From Chitinophagaceae bacterium BSSC1 (GTDB lineage Bacteria; Bacteroidota; Bacteroidia; Chitinophagales; Chitinophagaceae): DNA of 64,000 nt. Shown piece after piece: positions 7,964 to 17,105 of the stretch (position 1 is its first letter; each line of letters opens with the position of its first letter). The stretch spans positions 1 to 64,000 of the forward strand of contig NKJC01000006.1 of assembly GCA_002256435.1 (NCBI GenBank). Reading direction: 5' to 3'. Below the pieces are notes generated by a model, which did no database searches, was not told where the DNA came from, and saw only the letters and a list, made by a program, of their open reading frames with translations. A program made the position numbers and the translations under genes.

Positions 7964-9207
7964 TATGCTTTTACCAATTTATAAAGTTTGTCTTTAGCAC
8001 TGATTTTAGATGCAATGGGAAAAGTGATTTTATCGCCTTTGGCAGCCAGATCAGCTTCCATCCCATTGACAACTAATCTTTCCAAGGTTTCTCTAGTCAT
8101 GCCCAATTCTGGCCCAAGCACTAAAATAGTATCGCCCTTGGCAAGAGAACCAGATTCCACCAAAAATTCACCTACTTGAATTTTGGGATAATAATTGCTA
8201 CCCTTACCCAAATAGATTTTCTTTTCTTCCGCTTTTGAACCCGGCTCTGAGGTCCATTCACCCAATTTTCTTCCCAAATAATAGCCCTCCCAAAATCCCC
8301 GGTTATAGACTTTGCGCAACCTATCTAACCAAGCTGCTTTTTTTTCTGCTGTATAGTCATTATTTAATACAGCTTCCATTGCTTCTTTATAGCAGTGCGT
8401 AACCGTATCCACATATTCTGGCCCCTTACTCCTACCCTCAATTTTTAAAACGTCAACTCCTGCTTCCAATACCTGATCCAAAATATCAATGGTACATAAG
8501 TCTTGGGGAGACATGATGTACTCGTTATCAATTAATAATTCCTCGTTGGTCTCTGCATCTTTGACTATATAGGATCTTCTACAATTTTGCACACAGGCTC
8601 CCCTATTGGCTGCTGCGTTTTGAGAATGCAAACTCAAATAACATTTACCTGATACGGCCATACAAAGTGCCCCATGTACAAAAATTTCAATCTTGATCGT
8701 TTCACCAGATGGACCTGTAATATTTCTTCTTTTAATCTCCTTAGTAATCTGAGCCACTTGTTTTAATGTGAGCTCTCTAGCTAGCACCACCACGTCTGCA
8801 AACTGGGCAAAGAATTGAACAGATTCCAGATTGCTCACATTGGCCTGGGTAGACACATGCAGGGTAATCCCCATTTCTTTACAATATTGCATCACGGCAA
8901 AATCGGCTGCAATCACAGCGTCAATTCCTTGCGCTTTTACTTCTTGTAAAATGGATTTGAGCAATTGCATGTCGTGCTCATACATGACCGTATTTAGTGT
9001 GATATAGGCTTTGATGCCGTGTTTGCGAGCAAGGCTACCAATCTGGGCCAAGTCTTCTAAAACAAAGGAATTAGATGACCTTGTGCGCATATTGAGTTGC
9101 TCCACTCCAAAATAGATAGCATCAGCCCCAGCATGAATAGCAGCCATCAAAGAATCAAAAGAACCTGCAGGTGAAAGAATCTCCACCTTTCTTTGGGTCA
9201 TTGTCAC
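7963..9207 (-). CDS. trhP: U32 family protein, TrhP (YegQ)-like tRNA hydroxylation protein
   Basis: This 414-residue protein has the collagenase-like U32 fold. It begins with KVEILSPAGSFDSLMAAIHAGADAIYFG and contains the U32 signature EIFVHGALCMAVSGKCYLS near residue 175-195. Cysteines in NRGACVQNCRRSY follow near 205. In E. coli the YegQ-type member (TrhP) helps make 5-hydroxyuridine at tRNA position 34 and depends on an Fe-S-associated pathway. The coupled ferredoxin gene immediately downstream is consistent with a redox role. RlhA, a U32 protein acting on 23S rRNA, is an alternative, though its larger size makes TrhP the better match. Confidence 0.78.
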   Translation of the reverse strand: MTMTQRKVEILSPAGSFDSLMAAIHAGADAIYFGVEQLNMRTRSSNSFVLEDLAQIGSLARKHGIKAYITLNTVMYEHDMQLLKSILQEVKAQGIDAVIAADFAVMQYCKEMGITLHVSTQANVSNLESVQFFAQFADVVVLARELTLKQVAQITKEIKRRNITGPSGETIKIEIFVHGALCMAVSGKCYLSLHSQNAAANRGACVQNCRRSYIVKDAETNEELLIDNEYIMSPQDLCTIDILDQVLEAGVDVLKIEGRSKGPEYVDTVTHCYKEAMEAVLNNDYTAEKKAAWLDRLRKVYNRGFWEGYYLGRKLGEWTSEPGSKAEEKKIYLGKGSNYYPKIQVGEFLVESGSLAKGDTILVLGPELGMTRETLERLVVNGMEADLAAKGDKITFPIASKISAKDKLYKLVKA

Positions 9208-9235
9208 TAGTATTGCATTTTATTTGAAAATTCCT

Positions 9236-9263
9236 GCAAAATTAACAATTAAAGGTATTTTTG
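9236..9263. promoter_or_regulatory. Divergent promoter region with two TAnnTTTG elements
   Basis: Between the leftward U32 gene and rightward queD, two back-to-back Bacteroidota -7 boxes are visible. One is on the minus strand at 9236-9243 (TAATTTTG), 29 bp before the U32 start. One is on the plus strand at 9256-9263 (TATTTTTG), 18 bp before the queD start. I did not find convincing -33 TTTG partners at the usual distance. Confidence 0.5.
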
Positions 9264-9281
9264 TCCTTAATTATTTTAGCC

Positions 9282-9710
9282 ATGCTCAGACTCACTAAGA
9301 TTTTTCATTTTGAAATGGCCCACGCTATTCATGGATACCAAGGTCCTTGCAAGAATATACATGGGCATTCCTATGAATTGCATGTATGTTTTCAGTCTAA
9401 TAAACCCGTTACCGGATCAATACCTCCTCCCGGATTTTTGATGGACTTTAAGGACTTAAAGAAGATGGTGAAGGGACCAGTAGTTGACAAATTAGACCAT
9501 AGTTTGGTCTTGTCAGAAGCCTATTTGGCAGCTCATCCCGGAATTCAATATGATGAGAATTTACAGGTTTGGCAAATGGAACCCAGTGCAGAAAATATTC
9601 TCTATCATATTCAAAAGATCATTGAACCCCTACTACCCGAAGACCTGAAATTGGTGCATATGAAAATCTATGAAACCAAGGACAGTTTTGCAGAATGGTT
9701 TGCAGATTAG
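9282..9710 (+). CDS. queD: 6-carboxy-5,6,7,8-tetrahydropterin synthase (QueD family)
   Basis: This protein of the PTPS/QueD family makes 6-carboxytetrahydropterin, the second step from GTP to preQ0 in queuosine synthesis. Zinc-binding histidines appear in FEMAHAIHGY and in the paired NIHGHSYEL motif. The conserved KLDHSLVLSE and the C-terminal VHMKIYETKDSFAEW carry the His/Asp/Glu catalytic residues. I start it at the ATG at 9282 because the alternative upstream TTG (9261) overlaps the -7 promoter element. A queuosine-precursor transporter gene lies far away at 54.6-55.4 kb. A pyruvoyl-tetrahydropterin synthase role is possible but less likely. Confidence 0.85.
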   Translation: MLRLTKIFHFEMAHAIHGYQGPCKNIHGHSYELHVCFQSNKPVTGSIPPPGFLMDFKDLKKMVKGPVVDKLDHSLVLSEAYLAAHPGIQYDENLQVWQMEPSAENILYHIQKIIEPLLPEDLKLVHMKIYETKDSFAEWFAD

Positions 9711-9740
9711 TATTGAATCTAGTTTTATAAAACGATTGCT

Positions 9741-10181
9741 ATGTTTTCAAAGTCAACAGAATATGCTTTGAGGGCCACTATTTACATTGCCCAAGAATCT
9801 AACTCAGACAAAAAATTGAGTTTGAATCAAATAGCCAATGCCATTGATTCTCCACCCAGTTTCACGGCTAAAATTTTGCAACTGCTTACCAAGGACAATT
9901 GTATCATCAGTTCTGTTAGAGGACCAAATGGTGGGTTTTATATTACCGAAGACGCCAAACAATTGCCCATCCGAAAAGTGTTGGAAGCCATGGATGAACA
10001 AGACTTATTTATCAAATGCATTTTGGGTTTGAACAATTGTTCTGAAACCAAACCCTGTCCCATGCATTATCAGTACCAACCCATTAAAAAGCAGTTGATC
10101 AAACTCTTTGAAACCAAAACCATTCTGCAATTGGCAGATCCAAGTCAGCCAGCTAATTTTCTGGTAAACAATTCTCTGTAA
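9741..10181 (+). CDS. Rrf2 family transcriptional regulator
   Basis: This 146-residue regulator has the Rrf2 winged helix: FSKSTEYALRATIYIA at the start, the recognition region IANAIDSPPSFTAKILQLL at about 31-50, and the wing SVRGPNGGF near 60. Three cysteines, at C-x6-C-x5-C spacing in CILGLNNCSETKPCP near residue 93-107, sit where IscR/NsrR ligate an Fe-S cluster. It therefore probably senses iron-sulfur status, oxygen or nitric oxide. It follows queD by 30 bp and precedes the M20 gene. The target genes cannot be told from the sequence. Confidence 0.87.
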   Translation: MFSKSTEYALRATIYIAQESNSDKKLSLNQIANAIDSPPSFTAKILQLLTKDNCIISSVRGPNGGFYITEDAKQLPIRKVLEAMDEQDLFIKCILGLNNCSETKPCPMHYQYQPIKKQLIKLFETKTILQLADPSQPANFLVNNSL

Positions 10182-10275
10182 AAGGCTTCTAACCAATCCA
10201 TTGCATCTAACTTTTTTTTATTCTCAAGTACATTCTTTTGAAAATAGTTTAGTAGCTTGTTTTCAAACCAACTAC

Positions 10276-11562
10276 ATGAGAAAGCTATTTTCTGCATTGA
10301 GCCTTGTTTTGGCTTTGCAAATTTCTGCCCAAGAATTACCCAAGAATTATGCTGCATTAGTGAGCAAAATTGAACCACAATTAATTCAGTGGCGTCAACA
10401 TTTTCACCAAAATCCAGAGCTATCTAATAGGGAATTTAAAACAGGTGCGTATATAGCAGACTATCTCAAATCAATTGGCCTAGAGGTAAAATATCCGATT
10501 GCTAAAACAGGTGTGGTGGCTATTTTAAAAGGTGGCAAACCTGGACCAAATATTGGACTGCGGGCCGATATAGATGCCCTGCCCATTGTAGAAAGAACAC
10601 CCATTCCATTTGCATCAAAAGTAAAAGGAGAATACAATGGTCAACCCGTTGGCGTGATGCACGCCTGTGGTCATGACGCACATACCGCCATCTTAATGGC
10701 CACTGCAAAGACTTTAAAAGAGATGCAAAAAGATCTGGCAGGAACCGTAGTGTTTTTGTTTCAACCTGCAGAAGAAGGCGCACCCAATAATGAGGAAGCT
10801 GGTGCACCACTGATGATCAAAGAGGGTGCCATGGATAATCCCAAATTAGACGTAGTATTTGGTTTGCATATGGCGGCTTCCATGCCTGCCGGGATGTTGG
10901 CTTATAAATCAGGATCAGCACAAGCTTCTGCAGACCAATTTAAAATTGTGATTCATGGAAAAGGTAGTCATGGGGCCATGCCTTGGTTAAGTACAGATCC
11001 CATTTCAATTGCAGCAGATGTGGTGCAAGGATTACAAAGAATTGTGAGTAGAGAAACTGATTTAACCAAAGCGCCATTGATCATTTCTGTTGGTTCTATG
11101 CACAGTGGTTTGAGAAATAATATTATTCCAGAAACTGCCGAACTTGCTGGTACCATTCGCGCATTGGATGCCAAAACAAGATTGGCTACCCATGATAAAA
11201 TCAAACGCATGGTCAAGGGGATGGCGGAAAGTGCTGGGGCTACTGCCGATGTAGCAATCACCACTCAAACTTTGGTTAATTATAATGACCCAGCCCTTAC
11301 AAAGAAAATGGTTCCTTCTTTATTCACTGCTGCTGGTGCAGACAATGTATTAGAATCTAGTTGGACAACAGCCGCCGAAGATTTTTCTTTTTATGGAGAA
11401 AAAGCACCTACTCTATTTTTCTCTTTGGGTGGGATGACCAAGGGAAAGAATCCAGCTGAAGTGGGCGGGCATCATACCCCCGATTTTTATTTAGACGAAT
11501 CTGGATTTATTGTGGGTGTAAAAGCTTTTTGTCAATTGGTTTTTGACTATAGCAAAAAATAA
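10276..11562 (+). CDS. Exported M20 family amidohydrolase
   Basis: This 428-residue M20 peptidase/amidohydrolase is close to hippurate hydrolases and N-acyl-amino-acid amidohydrolases. An 18-residue signal peptide (MRKLFSALSLVLALQISA) sends it out of the cytoplasm. Zinc ligands are visible in MHACGHDAHTA, in PAEEG and in the C-terminal GGHHTPDF. A lid domain lies between HGKGSHGAMP and the SVGSMHSGLRNNIIPE stretch. I use the ATG at 10276 rather than the upstream in-frame 10201 because it begins directly with the signal peptide. A role in peptide or acyl-amino-acid scavenging is likely. Confidence 0.88.
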   Translation: MRKLFSALSLVLALQISAQELPKNYAALVSKIEPQLIQWRQHFHQNPELSNREFKTGAYIADYLKSIGLEVKYPIAKTGVVAILKGGKPGPNIGLRADIDALPIVERTPIPFASKVKGEYNGQPVGVMHACGHDAHTAILMATAKTLKEMQKDLAGTVVFLFQPAEEGAPNNEEAGAPLMIKEGAMDNPKLDVVFGLHMAASMPAGMLAYKSGSAQASADQFKIVIHGKGSHGAMPWLSTDPISIAADVVQGLQRIVSRETDLTKAPLIISVGSMHSGLRNNIIPETAELAGTIRALDAKTRLATHDKIKRMVKGMAESAGATADVAITTQTLVNYNDPALTKKMVPSLFTAAGADNVLESSWTTAAEDFSFYGEKAPTLFFSLGGMTKGKNPAEVGGHHTPDFYLDESGFIVGVKAFCQLVFDYSKK

Positions 11563-11606
11563 AATGGGTGTTTTAAATAAGCGCCAATTAAACTAACTCT
11601 AAATCC

Positions 11607-12638
11607 TTAAGCTTTCAAAGCTTCACGAACCTTGGGTGCAATTTTTGTTCCAAAGATTTCAATGGATTTCATGAGCGTAGCATGACTAGGACCACCTACG
11701 TCCATATGCGCCGAAAATCGCGTTAGCCCAAACATTTCATGCAGGTATAGAATTTTATCAATGGCTTGGTTGGCGTCTCCAATAATCAAATGTCCGTTGG
11801 CTCCTCTACCAATTTGATACTGCCGCTGTTGATAAGGAGGCCATCCCCTACTTCTTCCAATCCTATCCATTTGGCCAGAATAGATGGGATAATAGGCATC
11901 TGCTGTTTGTTGGGCGTCATCTCCAAAAAATGCATGCATGTGCACCCCTACTTGAAACTTTTCCATGCTGTGACCAAATTCTTGATAGCAGTCTTTATAA
12001 TATTGAAACAAGGGTTTAAACTGAGCGGGATCTCCACCAATAATGGCAAACATCACGGGTAAGCCATATTTAGCGGCCCTTACCACAGAAGCGGGAGTAC
12101 CACCAATGGCCACCCAAATATTTAAATGATCTTGCACGGCTCTGGGCATAATCAATTGGTTCTTGAGTGCTGCCCTGAATTTCCCTTTCCAAGTAATACG
12201 GGGCGATTGGTTAATCTGCATCAGCAATCCCAGTTTCTCTTCAAACAATGCTTCATAGTCATCCAATTCATAACCAAAGAGTGGATAGGATTCTATGAAA
12301 CTTCCTCTTCCAGCCATGAGTTCCGCCCTCCCCCCTGACAATTGATCAAGGGTAGCAAAATCTTGATACAGTTTTACTGGGTCAGCAGAACTCAAGACAG
12401 AAACGGCTGATCCTAATTTAATCTTTTGGGTAACAGAAGCCGCAGCGGCCAACACTATTTCTGGAGAAGCTACTGCATAGTCTGGGCGATGGTGTTCACC
12501 AATACCATAGAAATCAATACCGGTTTGATCCATCAACTTGATTTCTTCTATGAGCTCTTTTAAACGCTCTCCGGTATCTTGAATGCTGCCATCAGGTCTT
12601 ACATTCAAATCTCCAAACATGCCAATACCCAGTTCCAT
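11607..12638 (-). CDS. LLM class flavin-dependent oxidoreductase
   Basis: This 343-residue protein is a bacterial-luciferase-like monooxygenase of the kind that uses reduced FMN. The start MELGIGMFGDL, the GIGEHHRPDYAVASPEIVLAAAA stretch near 45-67, and IKLGSAVSVLSSADPVKLYQDFATLDQLSGGRAELM near 72-107 are hallmark family motifs. The C-terminal HLIIGDANQAIDKI and FSAHMDVGG regions are also conserved. It probably oxidises an unknown small substrate with FMNH2 supplied by a separate reductase. It is convergent with the M20 gene and separated from the LytTR gene by about 64 bp. Confidence 0.88.
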   Translation of the reverse strand: MELGIGMFGDLNVRPDGSIQDTGERLKELIEEIKLMDQTGIDFYGIGEHHRPDYAVASPEIVLAAAASVTQKIKLGSAVSVLSSADPVKLYQDFATLDQLSGGRAELMAGRGSFIESYPLFGYELDDYEALFEEKLGLLMQINQSPRITWKGKFRAALKNQLIMPRAVQDHLNIWVAIGGTPASVVRAAKYGLPVMFAIIGGDPAQFKPLFQYYKDCYQEFGHSMEKFQVGVHMHAFFGDDAQQTADAYYPIYSGQMDRIGRSRGWPPYQQRQYQIGRGANGHLIIGDANQAIDKILYLHEMFGLTRFSAHMDVGGPSHATLMKSIEIFGTKIAPKVREALKA

Positions 12639-12702
12639 GATAAATGATTTGACCCTAAAGTTAGGTGAGGTATTTTATAAAGTGAAACATGAATTAAATA
12701 TG

Positions 12703-13446
12703 CTATAACCACCCAAATCTTTCAATCAATTTCTCTTTTTTGTTTCTGGCCACAGGTATGTTTATCTCATTGCTAAGGATTAAGTAATTACCCTCTCCGC
12801 GAACATATTTTTTTATGTGATCTAGGTTTACCAAGAATTGGCGATGAACTCGTAAAAAGTTTCTTTCCTCTAATACTTCCTGAATATCTCCTAATGTTTT
12901 ACTAACCAGATAATTCCGCCCCTCAACCACATAAAAACGTGTGTAATTATTCTCCGACTCGCAATACAAAATATTTTTTATTTCAGTAAATATGACTCCA
13001 TTCTGAAAAGGGAGGGCAATTTTATCGGGATAATGTTTTTCGCCTACATTCAATTGCTGTTTCATTAATTTCAATTGTTCTAGGTTGGGCTTTTGTTGCA
13101 AGGCTTTTTCTACAGCTACTTTCAAGTCCTTCCCATCAATTGGCTTTAATAAATAATCTAATGCATTAAATCTAAATGCCTTTACAGCAAACTGGTCATA
13201 CGCTGTAACAAATATTAGGCTGAAATTAATATTACCCAATTTCTCAAGTAACTGAAACCCATTCATTACAGGCATTTCAATATCCAAGAAAACAATATCT
13301 GGTTGCAACTCTTTTATCCTTATCAAACCGGTTTCACTAGAAGTACATTCTGCTAATACTTGCACTTTGGGACAGTACATTTTTAATTGGAGTGCCAGTA
13401 ATTTTACACAATCTGGTTCATCATCAATAATAACAGCTTTTAGCAT
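12703..13446 (-). CDS. LytTR family response regulator
   Basis: This is a two-domain response regulator. The receiver domain begins MLKAVIIDDEPDCVKLL and carries the phospho-acceptor Asp in DIVFLDIEMP near residue 55. K105-like signals appear in YLLKPIDGKDL. The LytTR DNA-binding domain starts near residue 145 with ILYCESENNYTRFYV and ends with FLVNLDHIKKYVRGEG and IPVARNKKEK. I start it at the ATG at 13446, one base after the kinase stop at 13448, because the upstream TTG would add residues outside the receiver fold. It is the partner of the kinase encoded just before it. Confidence 0.9.
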   Translation of the reverse strand: MLKAVIIDDEPDCVKLLALQLKMYCPKVQVLAECTSSETGLIRIKELQPDIVFLDIEMPVMNGFQLLEKLGNINFSLIFVTAYDQFAVKAFRFNALDYLLKPIDGKDLKVAVEKALQQKPNLEQLKLMKQQLNVGEKHYPDKIALPFQNGVIFTEIKNILYCESENNYTRFYVVEGRNYLVSKTLGDIQEVLEERNFLRVHRQFLVNLDHIKKYVRGEGNYLILSNEINIPVARNKKEKLIERFGWL

Positions 13447-13447
13447 A

Positions 13448-15472
13448 TTATAAAGGTATTTCAATGATAACTTTTGTACCTATAGCTTCCCCATTGGCGT
13501 CAAATAGATCAATAATTTTTACTTCTGTATTTGTTTGGTAAATATGGTTAATTGCTTCTAGTCTTTCAGACGTCATCTTTAATCCAAATGATTTTTGACG
13601 AGTAGCAGATTTACTTTTATGCAATTTGGCCATTTCTCTACCAATACCATTGTCACAAATTTCTATATGTAATAAATATTCCGAAGGTTGCGAAATATCA
13701 ATAGTAATATTACCTCCTTCTGGTTTATGCATTAGGCCATGCCAGATGGCATTCTCTACATAGGGTTGCAATAATAATGGTGGAATTTCAATGTATTGTT
13801 GATCAATATGTGGCACTACATTTATTTGATACTGTACTTTGTCTTTGAACCGCATAGCTTCTAATTCTATATAAAGCATTAGGGTTTCTAATTCTTTTTT
13901 TAATGTTACCTTTTCCGACCTAGAATTTTCTAGAACCAACCGGATTAGTTGAGAGAATTTGGTAAGGTATTCTGACGCAGTGAGTGAATCATTTTCAAGC
14001 GTATATAATTTGATTGAATTAAGACAATTGAAAATAAAATGTGGATTCATCTGTGCTCTCAGTGCAATCATTTCTGTTTCAGCAATTTTATATTCAAAAT
14101 CTGTTTCAATCTGTTTTATTTTTTGAGCTTCTACCAATTTATTTTTTGCATCTAGTTCTAAAGTCCTTTGCTGTAATTCAGACTGCAATTGAAGATTGAA
14201 ATTTGTTTGAAGAATATTTTTTTCATTTAAAACTAGTTTACTTCTATAGGTAAGTGCAAATGAAAAACAAATAGCTTCTATAACTAAACCTAGCATCAGA
14301 AAAAAAATGGGGAAATTAATAACCAAAAATAATTCCTGATTTAAATTTGCTGAAGGAGCATAGCGAATCATAACGGGAAGGCACCATAAAATCAGCAGGC
14401 ACAAAATTCCAGAAAATAAAAACCATTTTACCGGCTCTTTACTTTTTGCAGTGAGAACTAATAATACAAAATTGAGCAGTATCACAGGAATTAAACTAAG
14501 AAAATGTCCATAATAGTTTTTATTAAAAGGGAACCATCCAAAGCGAACTTCAGTAAATTCAACTACCATCTGAAAAATACAGATTGCTAAAAGAAGTTTA
14601 ACTAATAACCAACCTTTTTTGAAATGACGAGGCAATTTCAGCATGTTCCCAACAAAAAAACTATATAAAACCGGAACCAAGTAAAGGAATACTGAAAAGA
14701 TAATATCATGCAGTAAAGGAGAGAACATTGCTAACCCAAGTCTAATATCCATCCAATGTAAACAAGAAAAGAAAGCAGCGATTGTGTAACTGATATACCA
14801 AATAAAGGGAGTACTCCTATACAAGTAATAATTATAAGCAGCATAAATGCCAATAAAAAAGAAACACCCCGCCATAATAGCCATTAGCAGAAAAAGATAA
14901 CGGGCCCCAAATGCGCTGTTTACTTCTTCAATCACACCTGTAAATTGGGTTTCTAGGAATATGATTGGTGGAATCAGGTGGTTCTGGCGGTCTTCTGAAC
15001 GGAACCAATAGGTTCTTGTTGTTAAAGGGGGCAATATAACAGGTAGTCTACCGCGCTCATAGGCAGAATTACTACCTTGTCTAAGAATACTTTGATCTTC
15101 ATAAGCCCCACTTCTTGCTATCAATTCATTTTCTGCATACAATCTTGTAAAACAGTGTACCGAACTAATTCTCAGGTTTACAGTATCTGTTTCAGATATA
15201 TTGCGAACAGTAAATTTTTTCCATTGAATTAATAAGGGTCTGTTTGTGAATTTTTGTTGGCGCCATTCATTTCTATACGGAACAAAATTCTGTTTTAATA
15301 TAGTTTCAAAAGAAAGAACCGTATCCCCAGTTTCTTGATAAATAAAACAATAGTCAGCAATATCAAATGATTTCTGCCATTTAGGCTGACCATTTAATAC
15401 AATTGTATCCTGAGCAGCGGTATTACCCAAGCTAAATATTATAAAGTAGACCAAAAAAAGAATACGCTGCAT
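13448..15472 (-). CDS. 7TMR-DISM sensor histidine kinase of the LytS/YehU type
   Basis: This 674-residue kinase has a cleaved signal (MQRILFLVYFIIFSLGNTAAQ), an extracellular jelly-roll-like DISM domain to about residue 180, and seven membrane helices between about 190 and 410. A coiled coil follows near 415-460. The His_kinase domain contains QMNPHFIFNCLNSIK, whose His is the phosphorylation site. An HATPase domain with YVENAIWHGL and DNGIGRE completes it. It presumably senses an extracellular small molecule and phosphorylates the LytTR regulator encoded directly downstream. The divergent membrane protein at 15684 may be a target. Confidence 0.9.
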   Translation of the reverse strand: MQRILFLVYFIIFSLGNTAAQDTIVLNGQPKWQKSFDIADYCFIYQETGDTVLSFETILKQNFVPYRNEWRQQKFTNRPLLIQWKKFTVRNISETDTVNLRISSVHCFTRLYAENELIARSGAYEDQSILRQGSNSAYERGRLPVILPPLTTRTYWFRSEDRQNHLIPPIIFLETQFTGVIEEVNSAFGARYLFLLMAIMAGCFFFIGIYAAYNYYLYRSTPFIWYISYTIAAFFSCLHWMDIRLGLAMFSPLLHDIIFSVFLYLVPVLYSFFVGNMLKLPRHFKKGWLLVKLLLAICIFQMVVEFTEVRFGWFPFNKNYYGHFLSLIPVILLNFVLLVLTAKSKEPVKWFLFSGILCLLILWCLPVMIRYAPSANLNQELFLVINFPIFFLMLGLVIEAICFSFALTYRSKLVLNEKNILQTNFNLQLQSELQQRTLELDAKNKLVEAQKIKQIETDFEYKIAETEMIALRAQMNPHFIFNCLNSIKLYTLENDSLTASEYLTKFSQLIRLVLENSRSEKVTLKKELETLMLYIELEAMRFKDKVQYQINVVPHIDQQYIEIPPLLLQPYVENAIWHGLMHKPEGGNITIDISQPSEYLLHIEICDNGIGREMAKLHKSKSATRQKSFGLKMTSERLEAINHIYQTNTEVKIIDLFDANGEAIGTKVIIEIPL

Positions 15473-15683
15473 ATCTGGCTATATGCTTAAAAATAACCAA
15501 AGCTGCTAGTTCTGCCTAATGCATTTGGCGAATGAACCGTTTTTTGAGGGAATGGTAAAATATTCCCCATTTAATGTATTACCCTATAATTTTCCCCCTT
15601 ACCTCAAAAATATGCCTATTTACCAATCTCCATTTTAAGTTGAATCACATTAAACCCAATTTCAACTTATTAAAATATAAACT

Positions 15684-16424
15684 ATGATTACTTCCGAACT
15701 ATCTAAAGACATTTCAAAAAAGAATAGTGGAATTACCAACCGACTTATCTACTTTTTTATATTTCTTCTATTCATGAGTTTTGCCGGTTTTTATAAAACT
15801 TATCTAGTAAAATTTCCAAATTTTGAAGAATTTAATTGGGCCCACCATTTTCATGGAATTATCATGTTAACATGGATTTTGATGCTAATAGCACAACCAA
15901 TTTTAATAAGAACTAACAATCTTAAATGGCATAGATTAGTTGGTAAAGCCTCTTATTTTATCTTTCCCTTATTGGTATTATCCTTTTTCCTTGTAGCAAG
16001 GGCCGGTTATCTAAGGAATATTAAAACCATTGGCGAAACTGAAGCATTGGCATCAATGGGTTTTAGTGGTATTCCAGACATGTTCTATATCAGTATTTTA
16101 TATGGCTTTGGTATTTATTATAAAAAGAAGACTTCCTTTCATATCCGCTTTTTTGCTTGCATTGGATTAATGATTTTAGGGCCAGGGCTAGGGCGTTTTT
16201 TAATTGCTGTTTGTGGTTTCCCATTTTCAGTACTTGGGATAATGGGTGGTGGAATTACACTCTTTGCTTTAGGTTGGATGATTACCGATATTATAAAGAA
16301 AAGATCAGCATTCCCAATGGCCGTTTTCATAGCCATCATTTGCACCACTCTTTCTATTGGCCCCAATAGTCATTCAGCCTGGTGGCAGAGTATTGCCAAA
16401 TGGATTGCAACGCATTTATTTTGA
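15684..16424 (+). CDS. Multi-pass membrane protein, unknown family
   Basis: This 246-residue protein has about seven hydrophobic helices, beginning near residue 22 (LIYFFIFLLFMSFAGFY). A cluster of histidines in WAHHFHGIIMLTW near residue 52-64 and again in LKWHRLVGKASYFIF near 85 could bind heme or a metal. The His-rich pattern resembles small DUF2306-like or cytochrome-b-like membrane proteins. It is transcribed divergently from the LytTR/7TMR-DISM kinase pair and could be regulated by it. I do not assign a function. Confidence 0.65.
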   Translation: MITSELSKDISKKNSGITNRLIYFFIFLLFMSFAGFYKTYLVKFPNFEEFNWAHHFHGIIMLTWILMLIAQPILIRTNNLKWHRLVGKASYFIFPLLVLSFFLVARAGYLRNIKTIGETEALASMGFSGIPDMFYISILYGFGIYYKKKTSFHIRFFACIGLMILGPGLGRFLIAVCGFPFSVLGIMGGGITLFALGWMITDIIKKRSAFPMAVFIAIICTTLSIGPNSHSAWWQSIAKWIATHLF

Positions 16425-16498
16425 TTGAATAAATAACAGAAGCTAACTATTGACAACAAATTTGTTTAATACAATGATTTGCAAGAACAGAATTCAAT

Positions 16499-17086
16499 AT
16501 GAAACCAAAAAAAATTAATGCACTTATTAGTATATCTGGCTTAATCCTTTTTTTTATTATAGTGATGTGCCTTCATTTTTTAAGACCCGATAAAAACATG
16601 CTATCATGTTTTGTAAGTGAATACGCAGTTGGGAACTATAGTTGGCTAATGACGATTGCTTTTTATGCGCTTTCCTTAGCATCTACCCTACTATTATTTG
16701 GTTTATCGCTTCAGGTTACTTCTTCACTTATTTGCAAAATAACTCTTGGCTTTTTTAGCATTGGTATTTTAATGGCAGGAGTATTCCCAACTGATGTACC
16801 GGGATTTCCTCAAACAACAGCAGGTCTGATTCATGGATTTGCGGCATTAATAGCACTACTCAGTCTTGCCATTTCAATGATAGTATGGGGTATTTCATTT
16901 AAAAATAATCATGAATTTAAAAAGTTTGCAAGACCCTCGGTATTATGGGGTTTGACCAGTTTGATACTGTTAATCATTTTTATTGGCAGTCCTATTGGGT
17001 TAAGGGGATTGACACAAAGACTTTTATTGGTTTGTGATATCAGTTGGCTTTTGTTAATCAGCATGAAACTATATAGGATCAATTAA
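16499..17086 (+). CDS. DUF998 family membrane protein
   Basis: This 195-residue integral membrane protein of the DUF998 type has six helices. The conserved cytoplasmic or loop stretch CFVSEYAVGNYSWLM is near residue 37-52. GIFSIGI-like and GVFPTDVPGFPQT sequences near 95-105 and IHGFAA near 112-117 carry the family's Asp and His. It follows the previous membrane protein by 74 bp on the same strand and may be co-expressed. The family's role is unknown. Confidence 0.8.
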   Translation: MKPKKINALISISGLILFFIIVMCLHFLRPDKNMLSCFVSEYAVGNYSWLMTIAFYALSLASTLLLFGLSLQVTSSLICKITLGFFSIGILMAGVFPTDVPGFPQTTAGLIHGFAALIALLSLAISMIVWGISFKNNHEFKKFARPSVLWGLTSLILLIIFIGSPIGLRGLTQRLLLVCDISWLLLISMKLYRIN

Positions 17087-17105
17087 AACCATTACCTATT
17101 CAACA

